Source: Pseudomonas fluorescens HK44
GTDB lineage: Bacteria > Pseudomonadota > Gammaproteobacteria > Pseudomonadales > Pseudomonadaceae
Direction: 5' to 3'
Length of the DNA: 64,000 nt
Assembly: GCF_000217955.3 (NCBI RefSeq)
Contig: NZ_AFOY02000015.1
Location: 124,001 to 188,000, forward strand
The notes below the pieces were generated by a model. That model made no database searches. It was not told the origin of the DNA and was given only the letters and a program-made list of their open reading frames with translations. Shown piece by piece: positions 44,268-53,689 of the stretch (the first letter of the stretch is position 1; each line of letters begins with the position of its first letter). A program made the position numbers and the translations under genes.

Positions 44268-47200
44268 GCACCCTGGGGATTGTCTTGACTGTCGTTGCCG
44301 TGCTGTTGCTGCTGGCGGTATTGCTCGTGGCGGTCTGGTGGTTGCGCACCCAGAGTGGAGCGGCGATTCGCAGTTTTTACCTGTCGGTCCGGCACATGGA
44401 ACAGGAGCAAGGCACGCAGGACCGCTATCAGATTCCGTGGCTGCTGATGCTTGGCAACGAAACCCAGGGCACTCAACTGTGTGCTCAATGGCGCTTGCAA
44501 CCCACCGACAAACCGGCCTGGTTCGGGCGCTGGTGGTCGGACCCCGAGGGCGCAGTGCTGGTGGTGCCACAGGCGTTGTTCCTGCCCGATGAAGGTTTGA
44601 ACCTGCAGCGGGGCGGCTGGTGGCGTCTGCTGGGGTTGATCGTGCGCCTGCGCAGCAAGCGGCCGCTGGACGCGGTGATCTGGACCGTACCAATCAGTCA
44701 ACTGGGCGATCCGGAGCAGGCGGCCAGTCTCGGTCTGGCGGCACGGCGGCGCTTCATCGATCTGTTGCAGCGGTTCGGTCTGAGCCTGCCGGTGTACGTG
44801 GTCATTACCGGGATGGAAGAATTGCCGGGCTTTCAGGCGTTGATTGCTGCATTGCCGGCCGAGGCACGGGAACGGGCATTGGGCTGGTCGTCGCCGTATT
44901 CGCCTGAGGCGGTCTGGCAATCGCACTGGAGTGATCAGGCGCTGGATCAGGTGAGCCGGGCATTGTCTGAATCGATCATCGAGATCGGCGCCTTGTCCGG
45001 GCATTTGGGCAGCGAATTGTTTGCCTTGCCGGACCGTTTCGAAGCGCAGCGGCGCACACTGCAAACCCTGCTAGAGCCGGTTTTCCAGGGCAATGCACAA
45101 GGCGAGGCGCCGCGTTTTCGCGGGATTTACTTCACCGCCAACCAAGCGCCGGAGAGTGCTAAAGACAACTTCTCGGCCTATGACACGGTGTTGCAGCAGA
45201 GCGCGTTTGCCCGGCAGTTGTGGCAGCGACGGATTGTCGCCGAACGTGGCGTGGCTCAGGTCGTACCGCGGATTTTGCGTTTGCGCCAACGCTGGCAACG
45301 GGTGACCGGCGTGGTGGCGCTGGTGGTTGGTCTGGTCTGGGCGATCGGTATGGTTTGGGTCTGGCACGACTCAGTCAAGGATGCCCATGAGTTGTCACGT
45401 TTGCTGCAAGGTGCGCAGAAAAATTATGTCGCCGTCACGGATGAAAGCCATCGGCTGGAACCGACGCGACGTAACGTCGAGGGTTTCTGGCGGGTACTGG
45501 AACGAGCCCCGCGCTGGACGTTCAGTTCGGTGGTCTTTCCGACCTCCTGGTTTTCCACGCTGGATGCGCAGCTGGAAGACGAGTTGCGGCTGACGGCTCA
45601 GCGGCAGTTGTTGGTGCCGCTGCAAGAGTTGCTGGTGTCGGACCTGGCGCAACTCAAGGCGATCCGCAATACCGAGCGCCGGGTGAACGTGGAAAGCGAA
45701 GACCCGGCGCAATGGCAAAACTACGTCAAGGCCAAGGAACTGGTAGAGCGCGCGGTGCGTCTCGAACAACAGAACCAGTGGTTCAATCAGGCATTGAATA
45801 ATTCCCGGACCCCACTCGATGACCTGGTGCTGCTGAGCAATAACGCGTTGTCGCTGAACCTCAACGTCGGCACGTTGCGTCGCTCGGCGTTCTATAACCG
45901 GGTCCTGCTCAATGCCGACAACAGCGGGTTGAAAGCGCTGGACCTAAGCACGGAACGCTCCTCCATCGCGGCGAATTTTGAAGGCCTGATGGAGCGCTGG
46001 CTGGACCAGTACTTTCTGGCTGACAACTTCGTGCGTCAGGCCGGTTACCTGAAGTTGCACCTGGAGCGGCTGGAGTCCGGCAGTGGCAATTCACTCAGCG
46101 AACTTGAGGACTTGAGGGCGCTGATTGACGACCTGCAAGCGTTGATTGGCTTGACCAACTCGGCGTGGGGACGAGGCAAGGGCCAGGATCTGGTGCCGGG
46201 CTACCGCGAGCTGATGGATAAAGTCCGGCAAAGCGCCTTGCTCGGGTCGCAACTGGAGCAACAGTTGGACATGCAGGCGTCGAAGTTGCAGCAGAGCTTT
46301 CGTGATCAGTGGATTGCCCAGGCCGGCTCGCGTGGCAATTTGCTGGTTCAGCAAGGCAGCGGACAACTGGCGTTGCAAGAGCATGTCAGCCAGCTGGACA
46401 ACGCCGTGCAGGCGTTGTTCAAGCGCGATTTCGTGGCCATCGCACTGCGTCAGGATGATTCCGATCTCAGTGCCTCACAGGGTCAGAACGCCGACAGTGA
46501 TGGTCTCAACAGCGCGTTGAATTACTTCGCCAGTTACAAAAGCTACGCCAGCGAAGAGTTGCCGCGTATCCCGCCGGCGTACCGAGGCGCGCTGCTCCAG
46601 GCGGCGGAAGGGGCGGCGGCCAAGGCGATGTGGCTCAGCCTGGAGGAACAGGGCGGCCAGGTGCAGCAAGGCACAGGGTTCAATGTGCAGGCCTCGCAGG
46701 CGGTGGCGTTGCAGAAAGCCTTTGTCGAGTTGCGGCGCAGTGACCTGGCCACCCGTTTGCAGAACGCGCTCAACCGCCGGGCGTTGGCCGAGGTCGCCAG
46801 TGGCCTGAACGAAATAATCGCCCAGCCGCTGTTCAGCGAAAGGACCCGTATTGCGCGCTGGGATGGTTCGAAAAACCTCGGCTTGCAACTGTACGGTGCC
46901 AGTGATGTGCAGGACCTGAAACTGAGCCTCAAGCAGCAGTTCAACACCATGTTGGGTATTACTGAACAACGTACTTCGGCGCTGGAGTGGCTGAAGGTCC
47001 AGCAGCCGAATCTGTCGGGACTGGATTACGAACGGGTTGTGCAGTTCAGTGCCTTGAATGATGAACTGCTCAAGTACAAGGAGCAGAATCCTGCCAGTTC
47101 TGCGGCACAGATCGAACAGCTGGTGAGCCGGGACTTTATCGAAATGGATGCCGGGTCCTGTGCGCAAATCCTGCAAACCGCCAACCTTTCCGGCGGCCGT

Positions 47201-48082
47201 GGGACGCTTGCCCTGAGGGCCCAGGAGCTGCAGCAAACCGCGATGCAGCGCTGTCAGTCGCTGCAACAGCAACAGGCTTCGGCGGCCTGGAACGACCTGG
47301 CCAACTATTTCAATCAGTACCTGGCCGAGCGTTTTCCGTTCTCCAATGGCACCCAGGTGACCGATGCCGACCCGGCGCGGGTCCAGCATTTGCTGGAGTT
47401 GATCGACAAGCGCCTGCCGGTGGCGCAAGCCGGTTTGCAGCTCAGCCAGACGCCGGAACGATTGGCCGCCGAGGACTTTCTCAACCGTTTGAAACAGGCC
47501 AGCACCTGGCTCGGGCCGCTGTTTGTGCGAGATAAAAGCGGCATTCTGGGGGTGGAAATGGACGTGCGCTGGCGCACTGATCGCGAGGAAGAGCATGGCG
47601 CCGATCAGGTCATTGCCTGGGGCTTGAATGCCGGCAATCAACAAATCAGCTATCCCGGCGAGGCCCAGCAGAACCTGCGCTGGCTGGTCGGCCAGCCCGT
47701 CAGATTGACGTTGCGCTGGGCCAGGAATGGCCCTCAGCGGCCGGTCAGCGACCCGTTGCAACCGAACCTGGTGATCAGGGATCTGGAGGCCGGCTGGGAG
47801 TACGGCGGCCCTTGGTCCTTGCTGCGGCTGATGCGTTCGCACCAGTCGATTCAGCGCCAGCCGAGCATGGACTACACGGAGTTTCCACTGACCTTGCGCT
47901 TGCCGGTCGCCGCGAGCACCAGCATTGAGGAGCCGACACAGATGTTCATGCGCCTGTCATGGATGACTCAGGGATCAAAACTGCCGTTGTCCATTCAACC
48001 GTTGCCGACCCGTGCACCGCGTTCACCCTTTGTCTCGACGGGTTCGACGGCGGCCATCGTGACGAACGAGGAGGGCTTGTGA
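44264..48082 (+). CDS. tssM: T6SS membrane core TssM (IcmF), Walker A degenerate
   Basis: This 1272-aa inner-membrane protein starts with a hydrophobic helix (VLTVVAVLLLLAVLLVAVWW). A cytoplasmic GTPase-like domain follows, then a second membrane helix (VTGVVALVVGLVWAIGMVW) and a large periplasmic domain ending in a beta-rich C-terminus. The P-loop position reads PWLLMLGNETQGTQLC, without the lysine and Ser/Thr of a working Walker A, so nucleotide hydrolysis is doubtful. The frame is intact and gene order is normal. The ATG overlaps tssL. Confidence 0.94.
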   Translation: MSTLGIVLTVVAVLLLLAVLLVAVWWLRTQSGAAIRSFYLSVRHMEQEQGTQDRYQIPWLLMLGNETQGTQLCAQWRLQPTDKPAWFGRWWSDPEGAVLVVPQALFLPDEGLNLQRGGWWRLLGLIVRLRSKRPLDAVIWTVPISQLGDPEQAASLGLAARRRFIDLLQRFGLSLPVYVVITGMEELPGFQALIAALPAEARERALGWSSPYSPEAVWQSHWSDQALDQVSRALSESIIEIGALSGHLGSELFALPDRFEAQRRTLQTLLEPVFQGNAQGEAPRFRGIYFTANQAPESAKDNFSAYDTVLQQSAFARQLWQRRIVAERGVAQVVPRILRLRQRWQRVTGVVALVVGLVWAIGMVWVWHDSVKDAHELSRLLQGAQKNYVAVTDESHRLEPTRRNVEGFWRVLERAPRWTFSSVVFPTSWFSTLDAQLEDELRLTAQRQLLVPLQELLVSDLAQLKAIRNTERRVNVESEDPAQWQNYVKAKELVERAVRLEQQNQWFNQALNNSRTPLDDLVLLSNNALSLNLNVGTLRRSAFYNRVLLNADNSGLKALDLSTERSSIAANFEGLMERWLDQYFLADNFVRQAGYLKLHLERLESGSGNSLSELEDLRALIDDLQALIGLTNSAWGRGKGQDLVPGYRELMDKVRQSALLGSQLEQQLDMQASKLQQSFRDQWIAQAGSRGNLLVQQGSGQLALQEHVSQLDNAVQALFKRDFVAIALRQDDSDLSASQGQNADSDGLNSALNYFASYKSYASEELPRIPPAYRGALLQAAEGAAAKAMWLSLEEQGGQVQQGTGFNVQASQAVALQKAFVELRRSDLATRLQNALNRRALAEVASGLNEIIAQPLFSERTRIARWDGSKNLGLQLYGASDVQDLKLSLKQQFNTMLGITEQRTSALEWLKVQQPNLSGLDYERVVQFSALNDELLKYKEQNPASSAAQIEQLVSRDFIEMDAGSCAQILQTANLSGGRGTLALRAQELQQTAMQRCQSLQQQQASAAWNDLANYFNQYLAERFPFSNGTQVTDADPARVQHLLELIDKRLPVAQAGLQLSQTPERLAAEDFLNRLKQASTWLGPLFVRDKSGILGVEMDVRWRTDREEEHGADQVIAWGLNAGNQQISYPGEAQQNLRWLVGQPVRLTLRWARNGPQRPVSDPLQPNLVIRDLEAGWEYGGPWSLLRLMRSHQSIQRQPSMDYTEFPLTLRLPVAASTSIEEPTQMFMRLSWMTQGSKLPLSIQPLPTRAPRSPFVSTGSTAAIVTNEEGL

Positions 48083-49179
48083 GTCTGCCGTCGCTATCAG
48101 TGTCATCGCCGCTGCCGGAGTTGATCGCACAGCTGATCGAACCGATCAGCGACGAAGCTCCCTGTGGCCAGGACCTGCGCTATGAGCCTGAGTTCGATCA
48201 GTTGCGCGAACTGCGCCGCGAGGACGATACCAGTTTGCCGACGGGCGTCTGGCAGTCTTCGATCAAGCGTGCCCAATGGCCGGAACTGGCAAAACTTGCC
48301 AGGCGCTTGCTGCTGGAGCGCAGCAAGGATTTGATGCTCAGCGCCTGGCTCGGCGAGGCCTGGTTGCATCTGGACGGCCTGGAAGGATTGCCGGGCAGCC
48401 TGGCGCTGGTGGCCGGTTTATGCGAGCGCTACCCCGAGCAACTTCACCCTCAGGCCGAGGAGGGCGATCAGTCGTGGCGGGTGATTCCTCTCGAATGGCT
48501 GGTGCGACGCTACAGCGAAATCCTGCTCACCCGGGTGCCGCTGTTCGACACGCGCACCAGCGAATTTGCGGGTTTCTGCCTGGATGGCTGGCGGCGCTTG
48601 CAAGTGCAGCAGGTGATGGTCAATGACACCAAGGCCGCAAAAACCTCAGCGGAAGCTGCGCGCAACGAGCAGAAAAAACTCACCGAACAGATTCGCGCGA
48701 CACCGCTGTCCTTCTGGTTGCGCAGCCAAGGCAGCCTGTTGCTGAGCTTGCAGCATCTGCAACGGCTGGAGGACTGGAGTGATGCCTACCTGGGCAGCCA
48801 GGCGCCAGGCTACACATCGTTGCAGGGCGTCATCGAGGCGCTGTTGACGCTCGTTCAGGAGTTCATCGCGATGCATCCACGTCAACCCACTCAGGCCCCG
48901 GTCGAGCCACCACAGGTCCAGGCGCTGCAAAACACTCTGGAACCGGAGACTGCGTCAACCCAGCAGGCACTGCGCGAGCCGGTGAGTCGCGAAGAGGCTT
49001 ATCGGCAACTGCTGCTGATTGCCGAGTACCTGGCGCGAACCGAGCCCCATAGCCCGGTGCCTTACTTGATCAGGCGTGGCGTGGAGTGGGGCAATAAACC
49101 GCTGAGTGAACTGCTGGGCGAGTTGATCTCGGCTGACGCGGAGTCGCGTCGACTCTGGACATTATTGGGTGTGCTCTAA
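48079..49179 (+). CDS. tssA: T6SS cap protein TssA
   Basis: This 366-aa protein has the N-terminal ImpA domain: APCGQDLRYEPEFDQLRELR, then WQSSIKRAQWPELAKLARRLL and RSKDLMLSAWLGEAWL. A helical C-terminus has REEAYRQLLLIAEYLARTEP and PYLIRRGVEWGNKPLSELLG. GTG 48079 follows GAGGAGGG and overlaps the tssM stop by 4 bp (GTGA), which decides the start. It ends the plus-strand arm. Confidence 0.92.
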   Translation: MSLPSLSVSSPLPELIAQLIEPISDEAPCGQDLRYEPEFDQLRELRREDDTSLPTGVWQSSIKRAQWPELAKLARRLLLERSKDLMLSAWLGEAWLHLDGLEGLPGSLALVAGLCERYPEQLHPQAEEGDQSWRVIPLEWLVRRYSEILLTRVPLFDTRTSEFAGFCLDGWRRLQVQQVMVNDTKAAKTSAEAARNEQKKLTEQIRATPLSFWLRSQGSLLLSLQHLQRLEDWSDAYLGSQAPGYTSLQGVIEALLTLVQEFIAMHPRQPTQAPVEPPQVQALQNTLEPETASTQQALREPVSREEAYRQLLLIAEYLARTEPHSPVPYLIRRGVEWGNKPLSELLGELISADAESRRLWTLLGVL

Positions 49180-49195
49180 ACGTCGCACGGTTCTC

Positions 49196-50146
49196 TCAGA
49201 GCGGCTTGGGTAACTTGACGGGCGTCAACACCGGACAATCGGAGAAAAACGCCGTCAGGTTCTGCCCGACCAGTTCAACGGTTCCCTTGGTTGCTTCCGG
49301 CGACAGGCCGGCCACGTGAGGTGTGAGGATCACGTTGCTCAATGCCTTGAGCGCATCCGGCACCTGAGGCTCTTCATCGAATACATCGAGTGCGGCACCG
49401 GCTATCCGCCGTTGTTCGAGCGCGGCAATCAGGTCGCTGGTGGCAACCACGCTGGCGCGGGCAATGTTGACGATAAAACCCTGGGGGCCCAAGGCATCCA
49501 GTACCTGCTTGTTGACCAGATGCTGCGTGCCGATGCCGCCGGGCGTGCACACGATCAGAAAGTCAGAGGCCCGAGCCAGATCGGTGGGCGTCAAGCAAAA
49601 GTCGTAGGGAACGTCGCTGAGTAACTGGCGGCTGTGGTAACTCACCGTCATGTCGAAGCCGTTGGCGGCGCGTTTGGCGACGGCCATGCCGACGGCGCCC
49701 AGCCCCAGAACGCCCAGGCGCTTGCCGGCCAGGGACGGGCGCATGATCTTCGGCCATTCACCGCGTCGCACCGCCGCGTCGCACCGAGGGATGTCACGCA
49801 CCAACGACAGCAACAAGGCCATCGCATGATCGGCCACCGACGAGGCGTTTACACCGGCGCCATTGGTGACGGTAATGCCCCGGTCGCTGGCGGCTTGCAG
49901 ATCGACCTGCTCGTAACCGGCACCGATCACGCAGATGATTCTCAGGTTTGGCAGCGCGGCGATTTCGTCGGCGTACAGCCCCAACGGGCCGCGCGTCAGT
50001 ACGGCATCGATCTGCCCGCGATGACTGGCGATGGCCTGGTCACGCTCGGCGGGGGTGGGGGCGAGAATCAGGTGGAAGCCTTGATGTTCGAGAATCGGCA
50101 GGTAGTCGTTAATGGTTTCAACCAGTACCAGTACGGTTGCAGGCAT
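49196..50146 (-). CDS. D-isomer-specific 2-hydroxyacid dehydrogenase
   Basis: This 316-aa NAD(P)-dependent enzyme of the glyoxylate/hydroxypyruvate reductase group has the cofactor motif LGVLGLGAVGMAVAKRA near residues 144-160. The catalytic Arg is in VNIARASVV (the usual ARG here is ARA), the Glu in LDVFDEEPQVP and the His in LTPHVAGLSPEA. The natural substrate is probably a short 2-keto acid. ATG 50146 follows AGGAG. It converges on tssA, 16 bp away, and is not part of the secretion cluster. Confidence 0.92.
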   Translation of the reverse strand: MPATVLVLVETINDYLPILEHQGFHLILAPTPAERDQAIASHRGQIDAVLTRGPLGLYADEIAALPNLRIICVIGAGYEQVDLQAASDRGITVTNGAGVNASSVADHAMALLLSLVRDIPRCDAAVRRGEWPKIMRPSLAGKRLGVLGLGAVGMAVAKRAANGFDMTVSYHSRQLLSDVPYDFCLTPTDLARASDFLIVCTPGGIGTQHLVNKQVLDALGPQGFIVNIARASVVATSDLIAALEQRRIAGAALDVFDEEPQVPDALKALSNVILTPHVAGLSPEATKGTVELVGQNLTAFFSDCPVLTPVKLPKPL

Positions 50147-50518
50147 GCTGGGCTCCTGTAGGCACGGAATATCAGGGCTCGAATGTCGCGTCAGGTTGCT
50201 GACTCCGGATCGGTTTGGCAATCACCATAAGTCGTAGAACTCAGTGTAGGAGCTGACGAAAGTAATAGAAGCAGGATCAAAAAAATGTCTGAACGCAGGC
50301 TTTGTCTCGGGATCGCAATCGTTACGGTGAACGCGGTCAATCAATGACGGAGCCCATATTTTCATCTGATCCGCACAACCACTCCTCAGCTAAGTCTTTG
50401 CTTCTGCTCATTAATCCCGGAGAATCGCGCCCCTGTTTCGGCCAGGGCGCTGCCTGTCAGCTTTTTCTGACTCGTCCTGACCGAGTGGCAAATGACCGGA
50501 ATGCGGAGATCCGACCGG
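50147..50518. other. Intergenic region before the amino-acid transporter
   Basis: This 372-bp stretch holds no gene I can support. Promoters for the divergent dehydrogenase and transporter should lie here. A possible frame at 50302-50526 has no family-like sequence and was left out. Confidence 0.55.
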
Positions 50519-51799
50519 ATGAATGATCAGGCCAATAGCGTTGATGAACGCTATGAAGCGGCGGCACCAGCAAGCCTCAGCAACTGGAATCGCCATGACA
50601 CCACCTGGATGCTGGGCCTGTTTGGCACGGCGATTGGTGCGGGTACCCTGTTTTTGCCGATCAACGCAGGTCTTGGCGGTTTCTGGCCGCTGTTGATCCT
50701 GGCGTTGCTGGCGTTTCCCATGACCTTTTACGCGCACCGTGGCCTGACCCGCTTCGTGCTATCCGGTCGTGCGGGGGCAGACATCACCGAAGTCGTCGAA
50801 GAGCATTTCGGGATCAAGGCCGGTGCCCTGATCACCTTGCTGTACTTCTTCGCGATCTTCCCGATCCTGCTGATCTACAGCGTTGCCCTGACCAACACCG
50901 TGGGCAGTTTCCTTGAGCACCAGTTGCACATCATGCCGCCTCCGCGGGCGGTTCTGTCGTTCGTGCTGATCCTCGGTCTACTGGCTGTGGTGCGCTGCGG
51001 CGAGCAGATGATCGTCAAGGCGATGAGCCTGATGGTGTACCCGTTCATCGTTGCGCTGCTGTTTCTGGCGGTGTTCCTGATTCCGCACTGGAACGGCGGC
51101 ATTCTCGCCACCGCGAGCACCTTGCCCGAGCCTTCGGCGTTGCTGCACACGCTGTGGCTGGCGATTCCGGTGATGGTGTTCTCGTTTAACCACTCGCCGA
51201 TCATCTCGGCCTTTGCAGTGGACCAAAAGCGTCGTTATAGCGTGCATGCCGAAGAACGCAGCTCGCAAATCCTCTCTCGCGCTCACGCCTTGATGGTGGT
51301 GATGGTGCTGTTCTTCGTCTTCAGTTGCGTGCTGACCCTGTCGCCAGCACAACTGGCCGAGGCCAAGGCACAGAACCTGTCGATCCTGTCGTACCTGGCC
51401 AACCACTTCAGCAACCCGACGATCGCGTTCGCCGCGCCGTTGATTGCGTTCGTGGCGATTTCCAAGTCGTTCCTGGGCCACTACATCGGCGCCAGCGAAG
51501 GCCTCAAGGGGCTGATCGTCAAGAGCGGTCGCCGTCCGGCACCGAAGACCCTGGACCGTATGACCGCAGCATTCATGCTGGTGGTCTGCTGGATCGTCGC
51601 CACGCTGAACCCGAGCATCCTGGGGATGATCGAAACCCTCGGTGGCCCGGTCATCGCCGCGATTCTGTTCCTGATGCCGATGTACGCGATCCGCAAGGTA
51701 CCGGCCATGGCCCGTTATCGCGGCCAGGCCTCCAACGTCTTCGTGACGCTGGTGGGCCTGGTGGCGATTTCGGCGCTGATTTATTCGCTGACCGCCTGA
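50519..51799 (+). CDS. HAAAP-family amino-acid (serine-type) transporter
   Basis: This 426-aa inner-membrane permease of the SdaC/TdcC type has about eleven helices. The first has the conserved MLGLFGTAIGAGTLFLPINAG. Further blocks include FSFNHSPIISAFAVDQ and AISKSFLGHYIGASEG. It is expected to take up serine or a related amino acid with a cation. ATG 50519 follows GCGGAGATCCGACCGG; an in-frame ATG 27 bp upstream is less likely. A strong terminator follows. Confidence 0.88.
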   Translation: MNDQANSVDERYEAAAPASLSNWNRHDTTWMLGLFGTAIGAGTLFLPINAGLGGFWPLLILALLAFPMTFYAHRGLTRFVLSGRAGADITEVVEEHFGIKAGALITLLYFFAIFPILLIYSVALTNTVGSFLEHQLHIMPPPRAVLSFVLILGLLAVVRCGEQMIVKAMSLMVYPFIVALLFLAVFLIPHWNGGILATASTLPEPSALLHTLWLAIPVMVFSFNHSPIISAFAVDQKRRYSVHAEERSSQILSRAHALMVVMVLFFVFSCVLTLSPAQLAEAKAQNLSILSYLANHFSNPTIAFAAPLIAFVAISKSFLGHYIGASEGLKGLIVKSGRRPAPKTLDRMTAAFMLVVCWIVATLNPSILGMIETLGGPVIAAILFLMPMYAIRKVPAMARYRGQASNVFVTLVGLVAISALIYSLTA

Positions 51800-51811
51800 T
51801 TCAGTGAGGCA

Positions 51812-51851
51812 ACGGCCGCTGCGCTTTATACGCGCAGCGGCCGTTTTTTTT
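51812..51851 (+). terminator. Intrinsic terminator after the transporter
   Basis: ACGGCCGCTGCGC and GCGCAGCGGCCGT form a 13-bp perfect stem around a 7-base loop, followed by a run of eight T. Confidence 0.95.
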
Positions 51852-52030
51852 GCCCGCTCGAAAAACCCGGCGCGACCCTCTGCGCGGGTTATCCGGGGCA
51901 AGCTGATCCAGCTCACGTACCATTGCGGATTTGAGGCTACGCTTGTGCCTGCAAGGCAGCGTGATCGATGTGCTGTTTTATGCCGTTGTCGATCTGGCCG
52001 GCTTGGAATTGATTGTCTGGAGACACCTGA

Positions 52031-53689
52031 TTGCCGACTGATCCGCCGACTGTATCGCCCCAAACCACCACCGAGCGTCCCAACCGTTTGCAGGACCTGT
52101 TGGCCGGCTTATCGATTGCTGGTCTGCTGCTGCCCGAGGCTGTCGCGTATTCAAGTATTGCAGCCCTGGCGCCGCAGGCCGGGGTGATTGCCCTGTTCGC
52201 GGGGTTACTCTGCTATGGACTGTTTGGTACCAGCCGGTTTGCCATCGTTTCCGCAACCTCTTCGTCAGCCGCCGTGCTGGCGGCCGCCACTGCGACACTG
52301 GCCAATGGCGACCCGCAACTTCGTGCAAGCCTGGCCTTCGGGCTGGTCCTGGTGACCGGCGCATTTTTTCTACTGGCCGGGTTGTTCAAGCTTGGCAGTG
52401 TGACGTCGTTCATCGCCAAGCCGGTACTGCGCGGCTTTGCCTTTGGGCTGGCACTGACGATCATTCTTAAACAGCTCGCCAGTGTGGTCGGCGTGCACTT
52501 GCACAATGGCAATCCGATTCACTTTTTGCCGGAGTTGCTGGAGCAACTGCCTCAGTGGAACTGGGCCGGCGCCGGTGTGGCGGCGGTGGCGCTGGCCTTG
52601 TTGTGGGTGTTCGGGCGGTTTCGGCGCTTGCCGGGTGGCTTGCTGGTGGTGGTGATCGGCATCGCGGCGGGACAATGGCTGAATTTGCCGGCCTACGGGG
52701 TCAGGATGATCGGGGTTATCGACCTTGGCCTGGAGATTCCGAAGCTGCCGGTGCTGCCTTTTGCCGACTGGTTACGCCTCGGGGAACTGGGCTTTGCCAT
52801 GGTGATGATCCTGTATGCGGAGTCCTACGGCTCGATCAGCTCGTTCGCCCTCAAGCACGGTGATCGGGTGTCCTCGAACCGGGATTTGCTGGCGCTGGGG
52901 GCGTCGAACCTGCTGTCCGGGTTGTTCCACGGGATGCCGGCAGGGGCGGGCTATTCCGCAACTTCCGCGAATGAGGCTGCCGGTGCGACGTCGCGATTTT
53001 CCGGGGGCGTGGCAGCGCTGGTAGTGCTGATCATTGTCCTGACGGTGCTGCCCTATATTGCCTTGACCCCTGAGCCGATACTGGCTGCGATCGTCATGCA
53101 TGCGCTGGGCCGTGGCTTGAGCCTGCAACCGTTGGGGCGCTATTTCGTCTGGCGACGTGATCGTCTGCTGGTGATCTGTGCGGTGGCCGCGGTGTTGGTG
53201 TTGGGGGTGCTGGACGGTTTGCTGGTGGCGGTGGCGATCAGTGTGCTGTTGATGCTCAAGCAAATGTCAGCGGCGGATATTCAGGTTCTCGGGCACATCG
53301 GCACCGGGCACGACTTTGTCGACGTGCAACGTCACCCCTTGGCCAAGGCTGTGCCGGGTATGCTGATTGTCCGACCGGGTGAAGCGCTGTTTTTTGCTAA
53401 CGCGGAGCGGATTCTCGGCGGTGCATTGCACTTGATTCGGCACTCTGAAACGCCGATTCACACGGTGATTCTCAGTCTGGAAGAGTCGCCTGACCTGGAC
53501 GGCACCAGCATCGAGGCGTTGCAGGAGTTTTTCTTGCGGGTACGCAACGAAGGCAAGCGCCTGGTGCTGGCGCGTCTCAAGCTCGAGGCGCAAGCGGCAC
53601 TTTCGGCGCTACCGGAAGTCAAGCGTTTGCAGGTCACTCTCTGTGACTTGAGCGTTGACGGTGCGGTGCAGGAGGCGCTTAAAGCGTAA
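52031..53689 (+). CDS. SulP-family anion transporter with STAS domain
   Basis: This 552-aa permease has an N-terminal SulP core with about 11-14 helices, including [20 protein letters not shown] and [22 protein letters not shown]-terminal STAS domain of about 100 residues follows, with [20 protein letters not shown]. Substrates in the family include sulfate, bicarbonate and dicarboxylates; the choice cannot be read. It begins at TTG 52031 after CTGGAGAC, since no in-frame ATG gives a complete first helix. Its 3' end lies opposite the extended acnB frame. Confidence 0.88.
   Translation: MPTDPPTVSPQTTTERPNRLQDLLAGLSIAGLLLPEAVAYSSIAALAPQAGVIALFAGLLCYGLFGTSRFAIVSATSSSAAVLAAATATLANGDPQLRASLAFGLVLVTGAFFLLAGLFKLGSVTSFIAKPVLRGFAFGLALTIILKQLASVVGVHLHNGNPIHFLPELLEQLPQWNWAGAGVAAVALALLWVFGRFRRLPGGLLVVVIGIAAGQWLNLPAYGVRMIGVIDLGLEIPKLPVLPFADWLRLGELGFAMVMILYAESYGSISSFALKHGDRVSSNRDLLALGASNLLSGLFHGMPAGAGYSATSANEAAGATSRFSGGVAALVVLIIVLTVLPYIALTPEPILAAIVMHALGRGLSLQPLGRYFVWRRDRLLVICAVAAVLVLGVLDGLLVAVAISVLLMLKQMSAADIQVLGHIGTGHDFVDVQRHPLAKAVPGMLIVRPGEALFFANAERILGGALHLIRHSETPIHTVILSLEESPDLDGTSIEALQEFFLRVRNEGKRLVLARLKLEAQAALSALPEVKRLQVTLCDLSVDGAVQEALKA

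Noticed and set aside
50302..50526. Small open frame before the amino-acid transporter
   Set aside because: There is no ribosome-binding site, no conserved-looking sequence, and it overlaps the transporter start.
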